A stretch of DNA of 64,000 nt from Robiginitomaculum sp. (GTDB lineage Bacteria; Pseudomonadota; Alphaproteobacteria; Caulobacterales; Maricaulaceae): NCBI GenBank assembly GCA_015485155.1, contig WFUF01000025.1, forward strand, positions 248,001 through 312,000, read 5' to 3'. The notes under the pieces were generated by a model that had not been told where the DNA came from, made no database searches, and saw nothing but the letters and a program-made list of their open reading frames with translations. The position numbers were made by a program, and so were the translations under genes. Every line of letters begins with the position of its first letter. The first letter of the stretch is position 1. This document shows, piece by piece, positions 55,207-64,000 of the stretch.

Positions 55207-55989
55207 TTAAACAGGATTATTTTGACCATGCTCAGACCCACAAACAATACATGCAGGATCAACAGGCAGATCAATGGTGCGTGCAGCAGCTTTTAGACCA
55301 TCCCATATCAGCAATTTACCCAAAAGCGGTGTGCCGGCACCGGTAATTAGTTTGATACATTCCAGCGCCATAGTTGAGCCAATAATTCCGGTTAAGGCTC
55401 CGACCACTCCTACCTGTTCGCAGGTTTCTGCTTCTGGCGGAATTGAAGGAACCAGACATTGATAACAGGCGGTTTTGGGATGCGAATTGTTACCTGAATT
55501 GTGAACAGAGACCTGCCCGTCAAATCGGCCCACTGCCGCACTTATCAGAACCTTGCCCAGCTCATGACAGGCTTTATTGACCAAAAACCGGGTAGCAAAA
55601 TTATCGCACCCATCAATGATAATATCATAACTGGCAAACAGCTCATGAGCATTGCTATCTGTTAGCCGGAAATTATGAGCAATGATATTAGGATCAGGAT
55701 TTTGCTGCTGAAGATGGTGCCGGGCCTGTCTGGCCTTGGATTTGCCAATATCTGTTGTTGCAAACAATATCTGTCGCTGCAAATTGCTAAGCGCCACACT
55801 GTCATCATCGAGCAGGCCAAGAGTTCCAACACCAGCCGCCGCCAGATACATGGCCGCCGGACAGCCCAGCCCGCCCACGCCCACCAGCAAGACTTTAGCC
55901 GCAGACAGGGCCTGTTGCCCCGGCCCGCCAATCTCTTTTAGCACCAGATGCCGGGAATAACGCTCTATTTGATCGTAGTTAAAGCTCAT
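55207..55989 (-). CDS. moeB: MoeB/ThiF-type adenylyltransferase
   Basis: 260 aa. E1-like enzyme that adenylates the C-terminus of a sulfur carrier (MoaD or ThiS). VGVGGLGCPAAMYL binds ATP, SNLQRQILF and DGCDNFATRFL are conserved, and zinc Cys pairs are CYQC and CIVC. TCEQVGVVG holds a conserved Cys. No rhodanese domain. Coupled by ATGA to cysK upstream, which fits sulfur transfer. MoeB and ThiF cannot be told apart with certainty. Confidence 0.9.
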   Translation of the reverse strand: MSFNYDQIERYSRHLVLKEIGGPGQQALSAAKVLLVGVGGLGCPAAMYLAAAGVGTLGLLDDDSVALSNLQRQILFATTDIGKSKARQARHHLQQQNPDPNIIAHNFRLTDSNAHELFASYDIIIDGCDNFATRFLVNKACHELGKVLISAAVGRFDGQVSVHNSGNNSHPKTACYQCLVPSIPPEAETCEQVGVVGALTGIIGSTMALECIKLITGAGTPLLGKLLIWDGLKAAARTIDLPVDPACIVCGSEHGQNNPV

Positions 55990-56936
55990 TCTGGCTCAAA
56001 TAGGGACGTTGATAAATAACGCTCGGCAAATGATGGAATAATTACCACAATTCGCTTGTTCGGCATTTCCTTGCCAAGTTTCAAGGCGGCACTTAACGCA
56101 GCACCAGAGGAAATCCCGCAAGGCAGACCTTCGATATGAGCTGCCTGTTGCGCCATTTCGATAGCCCCTGGCGTGTTTACCGCCATTACCCTGTCAACCA
56201 GGTCTACATCCAGATTGTCTGGAATAAATCCAGCTCCAATACCCTGAATTTTGTGGGGTCCAGCTTCGCCCCCGGCAATAACCGGACTTTCTGAAGGCTC
56301 TACCGCAATGATTTTCAACTCTGGCAACCGCGGCTTTAGCACTCTGGCCACGCCGGTTATGGTTCCACCTGTTCCCACACCGGCAACAAAGGCATCCAGC
56401 TCTCCGCCCGTATCAGTCCATATCTCCTCAGCAGTGGTCTTGATATGTATGTCCGGATTGGCCGGATTGGAAAACTGCCGGGCAATAATAGCGCCCGGGG
56501 TTTTTGCCGCTACTTCGTCGGCCCGGGCAATGGCTCCCTTCATTCCCAGCGCCGGGTCGGTAAGTTCAATTTTTGCACCTAAATGGGTAAGCATTTTGCG
56601 CCGCTCAATGGACATGCTGGCCGGCATGGTCAAAATCAGATTATAGCCCTTGGCTGCTGCCACAAATGCCAGAGCAATTCCGGTATTTCCCGAAGTAGGC
56701 TCAACAATAGTGCCGCCGGGGGCCAGTTGGCCGCTTTGTTCCAGATCCTCGATCATTGCTACGCCGATTCGGTCTTTTACTGAGGCCAGCGGGTTAAAAA
56801 ACTCCAGCTTGGCGAGAATTTCGGCGCTAACATCATGAGCATCAGCCAACCGTGATAGCCTGACCAATGGTGTGTTGCCCATGGTCGCAGCCATATTATC
56901 AAAGATGCCGCCACGGCCTGTTTGTTCTGGTTTCAT
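55986..56936 (-). CDS. cysK: Cysteine synthase
   Basis: 316 aa. PLP enzyme making cysteine from O-acetylserine and sulfide. FFNPLASVKDRIG holds the Schiff-base Lys; PTSGNTGIALAFVAAAKGY and the VGTGGTITG phosphate loop are typical, as is GISSGAALSAALKL. It is the first gene of an operon with moeB. Confidence 0.95.
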   Translation of the reverse strand: MKPEQTGRGGIFDNMAATMGNTPLVRLSRLADAHDVSAEILAKLEFFNPLASVKDRIGVAMIEDLEQSGQLAPGGTIVEPTSGNTGIALAFVAAAKGYNLILTMPASMSIERRKMLTHLGAKIELTDPALGMKGAIARADEVAAKTPGAIIARQFSNPANPDIHIKTTAEEIWTDTGGELDAFVAGVGTGGTITGVARVLKPRLPELKIIAVEPSESPVIAGGEAGPHKIQGIGAGFIPDNLDVDLVDRVMAVNTPGAIEMAQQAAHIEGLPCGISSGAALSAALKLGKEMPNKRIVVIIPSFAERYLSTSLFEPE

Positions 56937-56994
56937 TATCTTGCTCCTGATATTCTTATAAGGGATTGGCTGCTTAATAATCAGCGCAGCCGGC

Positions 56995-57576
56995 TTAAAT
57001 TTTTTCTGAAATACGAATTGCCGCTTTACAGCCCAGACGGATTACCGCCGACAATAATGTATAACCGGGAGCCTGCTCGGCACCTGATTCTATGGCCCGG
57101 TCACGATGATCCAGTTCATCATTGCGAAATTTTTCAAACATTTCCTGCAATTCTGGCTCACTTTTGCTGCGTTTTAATTCGTCTATCTGCCCGGCATAAT
57201 GCTCTTCAATCACACTTTCCACAGATTCAGTACAAGCATGAGCTGCCTTTTCACCAAGCAGGGCCGTTCCCACTCCAAGAGCATAGCTCATACCCTGCCA
57301 CAGCCCGATTGCCGCTGTTGGACGGTGGCCGCGCTCACGCATCTGAGCTTCAAAGGCATCAAGATGCACCTGTTCTTCCGCTTGCATCCGCGCAAACTCT
57401 CCGGCCAGTGATTGTTTGTTTCTAACATGTTTGAAAATGGCCTGCTGACCCTTATAAATCTGTACTGCCGCAGTTTCACCAGCATGATCCACCCGCAGCA
57501 TTTGCTCCACACGACCGGCCGGGCCGGAGCCAGGAAGAACCGGCTTTGGCTTTCTGCTAGAAGTGTTTGATGTCAA
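56995..57576 (-). CDS. coq7: Demethoxyubiquinone hydroxylase Coq7
   Basis: 193 aa. Di-iron monooxygenase in ubiquinone synthesis. Iron ligands lie in RVDHAGETAAVQIY, EEQVHLDAF, ESVESVIEEHY and DELDHRDRAIE, two repeats of the ExxH pattern. The first 20 residues are a disordered basic extension. Overlaps dsbB by ATGA. Confidence 0.95.
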   Translation of the reverse strand: MTSNTSSRKPKPVLPGSGPAGRVEQMLRVDHAGETAAVQIYKGQQAIFKHVRNKQSLAGEFARMQAEEQVHLDAFEAQMRERGHRPTAAIGLWQGMSYALGVGTALLGEKAAHACTESVESVIEEHYAGQIDELKRSKSEPELQEMFEKFRNDELDHRDRAIESGAEQAPGYTLLSAVIRLGCKAAIRISEKI

Positions 57577-58106
57577 AGCACGGCCTCTTTTGTTTTGCGA
57601 TTAAATGCGAACCAAAAGCTAATTCCAGCTAAAATCAATGAAATAATCCCATTCCAGCCAGCCATGGAAATGCCGGCAAAAGACCATGGAATATCACCGC
57701 AACTAGGTGCTGTTACTGGCTGTGCAAGTGAACTTAGCAAGTCACCACTCATTGACCCCAAAGCATCAATTGATCCTGAACATCCCGATGGCCCGGCCCA
57801 AAGTTTTAACTCAACCCCGCTGTGATAACCTGCAACCAGAGCCCCGGTTAAAAATGTCAGCCCCAAAACGGCATTTGCAATTCGTCTGGTGCGCGCATCA
57901 TGACCAAGCCAACGCAATACCAAAAATATAGCAGCCAGCAGCAATGCCGCCCAGTACACTTCTCTTTGTCGCAAGCACAAGGCACAGGGTTGCAAGCCAC
58001 CAATATGTTCAAACCCGTGGGCACTGGCCAACATCAGGGCGCTGGCCAATGCTGCCAGCCACAACCAGTTGCGATCATTTAATATATCAGAGATTTTCAT
58101 AAACAC
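57573..58106 (-). CDS. dsbB: Disulfide bond formation protein DsbB
   Basis: 177 aa, four membrane helices. It reoxidises DsbA and passes electrons to ubiquinone. The first Cys pair is CALC at the end of helix 1; the second pair, CSG...SC, lies in the second periplasmic loop. LCLRQREVYW holds the quinone-contacting Arg. Co-transcription with coq7, a ubiquinone synthesis gene, is functionally sensible. Confidence 0.92.
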   Translation of the reverse strand: MFMKISDILNDRNWLWLAALASALMLASAHGFEHIGGLQPCALCLRQREVYWAALLLAAIFLVLRWLGHDARTRRIANAVLGLTFLTGALVAGYHSGVELKLWAGPSGCSGSIDALGSMSGDLLSSLAQPVTAPSCGDIPWSFAGISMAGWNGIISLILAGISFWFAFNRKTKEAVL

Positions 58107-58160
58107 AGTTTGCCCGGTTTTGTTCCAGTTGCCAATGATTAAAATTGCGACGGTTTGACC

Positions 58161-58727
58161 CTAAAGCAGTTTTAACGCAAACAGGCCTGCAATGGCCCCG
58201 GCAAACAATAAAAGCGTGATCCAGCCAAAATATTTCTCAATAAGACCGTGCGCCCGCTCTCCGGCAATTCTGATAATTGCTGCCACCAGAAAGAATCTTG
58301 CTCCGCGCGCCAGCACGCTGGCTATCACAAAGGCCAGAAAATTAAGATGCACCGAGCCGGAGGTAATGGTAATTACCTTATAGGGAAATGGTGTAAATCC
58401 GGCACCAAATACAGACCAGAACCCCCATTTTTCAAACCATTGCTTAAACACATCATAAGATTCCTGCTTGCCATATATTTCCAGTACAGGCTGGCCAATG
58501 GTTTCCCAGGCAAACCACCCGATTGCATAGCCGAATATGCCGCCAAGTACCGAACCTAAAGTGCAAACGCCGGCAATTAGCCAGGCATTGTTCGGGCGTG
58601 CCATCACCATAGGTATCAGCATAACATCCGGCGGAATTGGAAACACCGAGCTTTCAATGAATGAAACCCCAAACAGACCGCGCAATGCGTTTTTGCCACG
58701 GGCTATTTCGAGTAATTTGCTTTTCAT
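58161..58727 (-). CDS. DedA/YqaA-type VTT-domain membrane protein
   Basis: 188 aa. SNARE-associated (VTT) domain: FIESSVFPIPPDVMLIPMV, GSVLGGIFGYAIGW, and GAGFTPFPYKVITITSGSV, with two re-entrant-like helices. Members move lipids such as undecaprenyl phosphate across the inner membrane or affect membrane potential. Confidence 0.88.
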   Translation of the reverse strand: MKSKLLEIARGKNALRGLFGVSFIESSVFPIPPDVMLIPMVMARPNNAWLIAGVCTLGSVLGGIFGYAIGWFAWETIGQPVLEIYGKQESYDVFKQWFEKWGFWSVFGAGFTPFPYKVITITSGSVHLNFLAFVIASVLARGARFFLVAAIIRIAGERAHGLIEKYFGWITLLLFAGAIAGLFALKLL

Positions 58728-58761
58728 GTGTGTAACCTAGTAGATATATCTGGCAAAAGGC

Positions 58762-60429
58762 TTATGGCACTGAAGTTTTAGCTTTGTATGAATCCTTGCC
58801 ATCAACAATAGTCCACAGCACCACAGCATCCAGAACTTCTTTGGCAGGCACACTCATAAGATCACGATCAAAAACAGTAAAATCAGCGCGTTTGCCAATT
58901 TCAATACTACCAAGTTCATCTTCGCGAAACGAAGCTATTGCCGGCCACAAGGTAAACATTTTTAAGGCAGTATCACGCGAAACAGCCTGTTCTTTGTGCC
59001 AGTTTTCACCCTGAAACCCGGTTAGTGCCGTACGGGCAATAGCCCCGTAAAATTCGATACGGGGATCGCCACGCTCCACCGGCGCATCGGATCCGGCAAC
59101 AATGATAGAGCCATTATCAATTAAACCCTGCCAGGCATAAGCCCCTTTCAGACGTAAAACACCAAGCCGGTCTTCAGCAAAGAACAAATCTCCAATGGCA
59201 TGAGAGGGCTGCATTGATGGAATAATACCAAGTTCTGCAAACCTTGGAATATCTGCAGGGTCAATAATTTGCGCATGTTCAACCCGCCACCTCGGATCGG
59301 GAACTTTACGCTCTGCAACCGGAATTGCGGTAAATGCCTGCTCCATCCAATCCAGAATTTCCCGATTGGCCCTGTCCCCAATGGCATGGGCATTGATCTG
59401 CCAGCCTTCCTGCAGGGCCTTGCGTAGCAAGTTCCCGGTTTCTTCGGGCAAAGCCAGCATCAAGCCTGTATTACTAGGCTGATCGGCATAAGGTGCAAGC
59501 AGTGCAGCTCCTCTGGAACCAAGAGCACCATCAGTAATGATTTTAATGGCGCGGGTGATCACCCGGTCATCAGCTATAAACCGGCCTCCTGCAGCCAGAA
59601 CCGATATATCTTCAGGAACTATGCCATTATAAACCCGAATTGGCATTAACCCGGCTTCGGCCAGAGCTTCTATTTCTGTCATATCGGCTTTGCTCACCGA
59701 CATATTATGCACACCAGTCCATCCATAGGAGGCCATTACTTTCGCCCCGACTTGCAATATCTGCCGGCGGCGCTGTGCTGATGGTTCGCTAAACAAGGGA
59801 GATGCCATATCCATAGCCTTGTCCACCAAAATACCATTAGGCTGTCCAGAAGCGTCACGCTCAATACGCCCCCCTTGCGGATCGATGCTTGTTTTATCAA
59901 TTCCAACCATTTCAAGAGCACTGGAATTTAACAAATAAGCGTGTCCATCGGCACGGGCCAGAACCACTGGGCGGCCCGGAACAATCGCATCAAGGTCTTT
60001 GCGATCAGGCGGCCGATTTTCAGGCCAATGGGTTTCTATCCAGCCCCGGCCAATAAGCACGCCCTGTTTTTGCGCTTCTGCCGCATCTGCCAACCACTCC
60101 AGCATTTCCTGAAGCGATTTGCTACCTTCAAGGTTCAGGCTACTTTCACGAAGACCAATGCCTGACAGATGAGCATGAGCATCAGTAAAACCTGGATACA
60201 AGTGCGCGCCTTTTAAGTCCGTAACAATAGCAGCATTAAAATTACCTGCCGAGCTGGCATCTCCTACAAAAACAATTCTTCCATTATCTACTGCTAGCAT
60301 TTGCGCCACCGCTTGCGCATCATTTGCAGTGTGAATGGTTCCACCAATGAATATGCGATCAACTTCCTGTCTGTTGGAACATGCAGACAATACCAGCATC
60401 GCACTTAATATAATAAAGCTAATTCGCAT
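58762..60429 (-). CDS. Amidohydrolase family lipoprotein (YtcJ-like)
   Basis: 555 aa with lipoprotein signal MRISFIILSAMLVLSACS (lipobox LSAC). Amidohydrolase_3 fold: metal His pair in GFTDAHAHLSG, HAIGDRANREILDW, and DAPVERGDPRIEFYGAI with the catalytic Asp. It would hydrolyse C-N bonds of an unknown substrate in the periplasm or at the outer membrane. A terminator-like hairpin stands in its leader, 34 bases before the start. Confidence 0.88.
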   Translation of the reverse strand: MRISFIILSAMLVLSACSNRQEVDRIFIGGTIHTANDAQAVAQMLAVDNGRIVFVGDASSAGNFNAAIVTDLKGAHLYPGFTDAHAHLSGIGLRESSLNLEGSKSLQEMLEWLADAAEAQKQGVLIGRGWIETHWPENRPPDRKDLDAIVPGRPVVLARADGHAYLLNSSALEMVGIDKTSIDPQGGRIERDASGQPNGILVDKAMDMASPLFSEPSAQRRRQILQVGAKVMASYGWTGVHNMSVSKADMTEIEALAEAGLMPIRVYNGIVPEDISVLAAGGRFIADDRVITRAIKIITDGALGSRGAALLAPYADQPSNTGLMLALPEETGNLLRKALQEGWQINAHAIGDRANREILDWMEQAFTAIPVAERKVPDPRWRVEHAQIIDPADIPRFAELGIIPSMQPSHAIGDLFFAEDRLGVLRLKGAYAWQGLIDNGSIIVAGSDAPVERGDPRIEFYGAIARTALTGFQGENWHKEQAVSRDTALKMFTLWPAIASFREDELGSIEIGKRADFTVFDRDLMSVPAKEVLDAVVLWTIVDGKDSYKAKTSVP

Positions 60430-60462
60430 GATTCACCTTCCCTGTTGTCTTGCTTGTAGCAC

Positions 60463-60486
60463 AAAAAAGGCGTCCCGAAAGGACGC
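60463..60486 (-). terminator. Rho-independent terminator between mutL and the amidohydrolase gene
   Basis: Minus-strand stem GCGTCC (60486-60481) with GGACGC (60475-60470), loop TTTCG, then C and a run of six T (60468-60463). It ends mutL transcription after a 140-base untranslated region, or acts as an attenuator for the next gene. Confidence 0.75.
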
Positions 60487-60625
60487 GTCTCTTAGAATCC
60501 ATTGCTGTTCCGAAGCCAATCCGCGCCAGACTCTCTACACGCCCCCCATCGTTGTCATAACCGCAAATGTACCGTTGAGGGAGAGAGAAAATGGTTCAAA
60601 GTTAGATTTGATCAACGCGGATACT

Positions 60626-62434
60626 CTAGCGACGGCCAAACAGTCGTTCAATATCAGCGAGTTTTAGCTCTACATAGGTAGGTCTGCCATGATTGCATTG
60701 ACCAGAATGAGGCGTTGCTTCCATCTGGCGCAATAGCGCATTCATTTCTTCGGCACCAAGTCTGCGCCCGGCCCGTACCGAGCCATGGCAGGCCATTGTA
60801 GAGCACACATCTTCAAGACGCTCTGATAGCGAATGGGCGGCATCAAATTGCAATAGATCCTCTGCAAGATCACGCACTAATTGCGCGGCGTTCATCTGTC
60901 CGAGTAAGGCCGGTGTGGCCCGGATTGCAATTGCGCCGGCGCCAAAGGCTTCAATCACCAGGCCAAGGGCCGCCAGTTCATCGGTTCGTGATAAAAGCCG
61001 TTCAGCAGCAGCTTCTTCCATTTCAACGATTTCCGGTATTAACAGGTTTTGTGCCGGTACTTTTCCTTCGGCCAATTGCTGTTTCATTTTCTCATAAACC
61101 AGTCGTTCATGAGCGGCGTGTTGGTCAACAATCACAATGCCGTCTGTGGTTTGTGCCAGAATATAGGTTTCATGCACCTGTGCCCGAGCGGCACCCAGTG
61201 GCAGCTCCAATGCAGGCGACTCATCTTGTATTTCTCCCGGTGCATATTCATGACGGGCGGCAAGGGTGGAAAAGTCTGTGCCAGCAGGGTTTTCGGCAAA
61301 GTCGCTTTGTTGAGGAAATGCCTTTGCACCGTTCGCAGCTATGGTGCTGCGATCCGGTGCGAATTGCGGCGCTTTCATCTTGCCCAACGCATAATCAGCA
61401 ATGCTGGTAGATGCACGATGTCCGGCACCAGCTAAGCCATGACGCAAGGCGCCTACAATCAGGCCTCTTACCAGTCCCGGGTCACGAAACCGGACTTCTG
61501 ATTTGGCTGGATGTACGTTCACGTCCACCTGATGCGGATCCAACTCTACAAACAACGCCAATACCGGATGGCGATCCCGGGCAAGAAAGTCCCGATAAGC
61601 TCCGCGTACTGCTCCATGCAATAATTTGTCGCGAACCGGGCGACTGTTTACGAACATATATTGGTGCCGGCTTGAGCTTTGGTGATAAGTCGGAAGACCA
61701 GCAAAGCCGAAGATACGCACCTCATCACGAATATGATCAAGTACCATGGCATTTTCGGCAAAATTTTTGCCTAGCACCTCACCCATGCGCTGCAAGCCAG
61801 CATCTTTGCCGCTATGGGCAAAATAGGTAAAGCTTTTGCGTCCTGAAGAAACAAGGGAAAACCCCACATCGGGCCGTGCCATGGCCAGGCGCTTTAGGGT
61901 GTCGGAAATAGCCATGTTTTCCGCACGATCGGTTTTAAGGAATTTCAAACGTGCTGGAACCGCAAAGAACAAATCACTTATCTTTATGCGGGTTCCGCTG
62001 TCGCCAAAGGGCGGGCACGGCTGCAAATCAGATATTCTCCCGCCTTCAACGCGCAACTCCCATGCTTCGCCGCTTATGTACTGGGACTTGATTTGCATGC
62101 GTGATACCGAGCCAATGCTGGGCAGGGCTTCGCCGCGAAAGCCCATTGTGGAAATGTTGAGCAGATCCCAATTTCCTTGTTCATCAGCAGATAGTTTGGA
62201 AGTTGCATGACGTTCGATAGACAGCTTCATTTCGTCCGCTGACATGCCGTGGCCATTGTCCTGTACGATAATGCGGGATTTGCCACCTTCATCCACGATG
62301 ATATCTATTTGTGTAGCTCCTGCATCCAGCGCATTTTCCACCAGTTCTTTTACCACCGAAGCCGGGCGTTCAATTACTTCACCAGCAGCAATCTGGTTTA
62401 TGGTTTTGCGAGGCAGAAGCTGAATACGAGTCAT
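60626..62434 (-). CDS. mutL: DNA mismatch repair protein MutL
   Basis: 602 aa from [20 protein letters not shown] at 62434. N-terminal GHKL ATPase: [15 protein letters not shown] and [10 protein letters not shown]. The C-terminal domain has the metal-dependent endonuclease motif [12 protein letters not shown] plus ACHGSVRAG and QCNHGRPT. MutL with this motif nicks DNA itself, as in bacteria without MutH. Confidence 0.96.
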   Translation of the reverse strand: MTRIQLLPRKTINQIAAGEVIERPASVVKELVENALDAGATQIDIIVDEGGKSRIIVQDNGHGMSADEMKLSIERHATSKLSADEQGNWDLLNISTMGFRGEALPSIGSVSRMQIKSQYISGEAWELRVEGGRISDLQPCPPFGDSGTRIKISDLFFAVPARLKFLKTDRAENMAISDTLKRLAMARPDVGFSLVSSGRKSFTYFAHSGKDAGLQRMGEVLGKNFAENAMVLDHIRDEVRIFGFAGLPTYHQSSSRHQYMFVNSRPVRDKLLHGAVRGAYRDFLARDRHPVLALFVELDPHQVDVNVHPAKSEVRFRDPGLVRGLIVGALRHGLAGAGHRASTSIADYALGKMKAPQFAPDRSTIAANGAKAFPQQSDFAENPAGTDFSTLAARHEYAPGEIQDESPALELPLGAARAQVHETYILAQTTDGIVIVDQHAAHERLVYEKMKQQLAEGKVPAQNLLIPEIVEMEEAAAERLLSRTDELAALGLVIEAFGAGAIAIRATPALLGQMNAAQLVRDLAEDLLQFDAAHSLSERLEDVCSTMACHGSVRAGRRLGAEEMNALLRQMEATPHSGQCNHGRPTYVELKLADIERLFGRR

Positions 62435-62595
62435 GGAACAGGTTTTGAATGGGCGCCGGGTCAAGGTCAAGAGGTCAATTCTAACAGGAGATTTGACCAA
62501 TTATGCTTTGGAACATTACTTTGATTTTAGACAAGGTCACACAACTGCCACATTTAGGACCAGAACTTGCCTCATCTTGCCATCATGTTTGTTTT

Positions 62596-62691
62596 GTCGA
62601 CCGGATGCAGCGAAGCATTTTTCGTTAGCCTCGGTTTCCAGACAGCCCCCCCAGCCCCCCGGGTCAGGCGGAAAATCCTGCTCCGGTCGAC
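62596..62691. other. Strong long-range inverted repeat, possible structured RNA
   Basis: GTCGACCGGA (62596-62605) pairs perfectly with TCCGGTCGAC (62682-62691), and next to it GCAG pairs with CTGC across a one-base bulge. Inside, GGTTTCC can pair with GGAAAATCC with small bulges. It lies in the non-coding gap 62435-62719. It does not match SRP, tmRNA or 6S RNA as I know them; strand unknown. Confidence 0.35.
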
Positions 62692-62719
62692 AGTATTTGA
62701 TAAAACCCGCCCCATTGGA

Positions 62720-63451
62720 TCAGCCGGCCAGCCTGGTAACAGCCAGAACTTTGCCAGGGCCTGGCTCTTGTAGAATTGCCACGCATGATCCAGTTTGCAT
62801 AAGCGGCAATTTAAGGCTCATTGCTTCACCATTCCAGTGGCCAATTTTACGCAGGCGGGTGACCATATTGACCTGTTCCAGCGTTTTACCTCTGTTCTCA
62901 CCAGATTTTACGTTCACAGTTTCGGTGCCTGGGATATAATCAGCTATGAAAATCACTGCACCGCCTTTGGGTGCATCACCTGCAGCAATATCAAGGCGGA
63001 TTTGTTTGCCATCGCGTACCATTGACATTTTTGGCCCAGCAGCCTGTTCTTTTGCTATATCGCGAATTATTCTACGAACTTTCTCAGGGCGGGTGGCGCG
63101 CACCGACGCCTTGCCATCTATGATAATTTGCGGAGTAAAGGGACGCCGGGAGTGTACGGCTTCACCATATTCTTTTTGCCGTTTGGAAAAGTCTGACATT
63201 GCATAGGTGTCAGCCCATCCCAGATAATCCCAATAGTCCACGGCCAGACTTAATGTAATTAAATCCGGATCTTTGGACAGCTCGCCCAGAAACCGGTTCG
63301 CTTCTGGACAGTTCACGCAACCTTGTGCTGTGAACAGCTCAACCAGAACCGGGCGCTGGTCGCTGTCGGCAGCTGTCGTTTCGGCAGCAATGTCCGAAAA
63401 CCCAAAAGCCATGACAAGAAAAACAAGTGTATAAAGAAAAAGCCGTTTCAT
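62720..63451 (-). CDS. Exported DUF1223 thioredoxin-like protein
   Basis: 243 aa with signal peptide (ending DIAA). DUF1223: VLVELFTAQGCVNCPEANRF with a CxxC pair in a thioredoxin-like place, DYWDYLGWADTYAMSDFSKR and RRPFTPQIIIDGK. Function unknown; a periplasmic redox role is suggested by the CVNC motif. Confidence 0.88.
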   Translation of the reverse strand: MKRLFLYTLVFLVMAFGFSDIAAETTAADSDQRPVLVELFTAQGCVNCPEANRFLGELSKDPDLITLSLAVDYWDYLGWADTYAMSDFSKRQKEYGEAVHSRRPFTPQIIIDGKASVRATRPEKVRRIIRDIAKEQAAGPKMSMVRDGKQIRLDIAAGDAPKGGAVIFIADYIPGTETVNVKSGENRGKTLEQVNMVTRLRKIGHWNGEAMSLKLPLMQTGSCVAILQEPGPGKVLAVTRLAG

Positions 63452-63559
63452 AAATCTATGCTAGCGCCAGCCTTTGATTTTTTCCATACACACTTTGCTC
63501 AACTTTACGCGAGCTTGGTTTAACGGGAAGGGTATCCGGGCAAGTTCTATCAGTTTCTC

Positions 63560-64000
63560 CTATTCTGCGGCCGCTTTGGCCAGATTGCGCAATACATAGT
63601 GCAAAATCCCGCCATTTTTGAAATATTCCAGTTCAGTATCCGTATCAATGCGCACCAATGCCTGCAGGTCTTGTGTCTGGCCATCAGCAAATCTGATGTT
63701 AACATTAACCTGTCCACGAGGACTTATCCTGTCAAAACCGGAAATACTGATCAGCTCATCACCATTTAACCCAAGGCTATTGCGATCCTGTCCCTCCATA
63801 AACTGCAGAGGTAGTACTCCCATGCCGATCAGGTTGGAGCGATGGATACGCTCAAAGCTTGCTGCTAGAACCGCCCGGACTCCAAGCAATCTGGTGCCCT
63901 TGGCTGCCCAGTCCCGTGAGGACCCTGTACCATATTCCTTGCCGGTGATAATTACCAATGGCTGTGCTTCAGCCTGATAGGCCATGGCCGCGTCATAAAT
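63560..64000 (-). CDS. acnA: Aconitate hydratase (C-terminal part only)
   Basis: The last 146 codons; the frame is open through the right edge (reading IYDAAMAYQ before PLVIITGKEYG), so the gene starts outside. The swivel domain of AcnA is recognisable: GKEYGTGSSRDWAAKG, VRAVLAASFERIHRSNLIGM and GVLPLQF. TCA cycle enzyme, citrate to isocitrate. Confidence 0.95.
   Translation of the reverse strand: MYDAAMAYQAEAQPLVIITGKEYGTGSSRDWAAKGTRLLGVRAVLAASFERIHRSNLIGMGVLPLQFMEGQDRNSLGLNGDELISISGFDRISPRGQVNVNIRFADGQTQDLQALVRIDTDTELEYFKNGGILHYVLRNLAKAAAE

Noticed and set aside
62660-62700. GGGTCAGGCGGAA resembling the SRP (4.5S) RNA core
   Set aside because: The GGAA tetraloop and the AAGCAGCC strand of the SRP RNA core are missing and the surrounding fold differs.

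Overview
This 64 kb window looks like the chromosome of a moderate-G+C alphaproteobacterium. The evidence is the run rpmH-rnpA-yidC-engB ending in dapD, a methionine synthase split into two genes (metF / metH-N / metH-C), Coq7, MlaA/MlaC, a MutL that carries the endonuclease motif, and a type II-C CRISPR-Cas system whose repeat and tracrRNA resemble those known from alphaproteobacteria. I cannot name the genus. Gene density is high, with many ATGA and TAATG overlaps, so most genes sit in short operons. Both ends are cut: a YbdK-like ligase on the left and aconitase on the right.

Layout. 0-5.4 kb: a partial ligase, a two-domain peptide-type ABC ATPase, a membrane methyltransferase, a GNAT protein and a lipoprotein FKBP isomerase. 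5.4-13.4 kb: the CRISPR region. A tracrRNA gene that I predict on the minus strand lies between the FKBP gene and cas9. The cas9-cas1-cas2 operon follows, then an array of 11 repeats and 10 spacers that reads leftward, with its own terminator beside cas2 and its leader on the right. The leader-end repeat plus leader (114 bp) occurs a second time 2.4 kb to the right, almost identical. Between the two copies lie one small membrane-anchored protein gene and a tandem family of DUF6090-like membrane-anchored genes, two intact and two truncated. This is the most unusual structure in the window.

13.4-26.2 kb: housekeeping genes (dapB, gloA, an Ada-like repair protein, nth, yggT, folD, hisN, an aldose sugar dehydrogenase, rmuC, def-fmt-truA) and an orphan sensor kinase. 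26.2-31.9 kb: the rpmH-rnpA-yidC-engB block running into a DUF1036 protein, a pyrimidine 5'-nucleotidase-type HAD protein and dapD. 31.9-35.3 kb: a TetR repressor divergent from a hydrolase plus membrane protein pair, with a perfect 22-bp palindrome between them, then mlaA-mlaC. 35.4-41.1 kb: a methionine operon headed by an ArsR-methyltransferase fusion with a palindrome at its promoter. A tRNA-Ser(CGA) follows.

41.5-53.1 kb is more accessory: a large di-heme peroxidase fused to a long N-terminal region, a protein with two PD-(D/E)XK-like nuclease motifs, a family 4/5-like uracil-DNA glycosylase, a desaturase, an RhlE helicase, an HNH nuclease, gluQ, a decayed IS110 transposase not visible as one open frame, and two families of tandem palindromic repeats. 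53.1-64 kb: an S9 peptidase, moeB-cysK, coq7-dsbB, a DedA protein, an amidohydrolase lipoprotein, mutL, a DUF1223 protein and aconitase. Two non-coding stretches here (60.46-60.62 and 62.60-62.69 kb) can fold strongly and may be a leader attenuator and a structured RNA.
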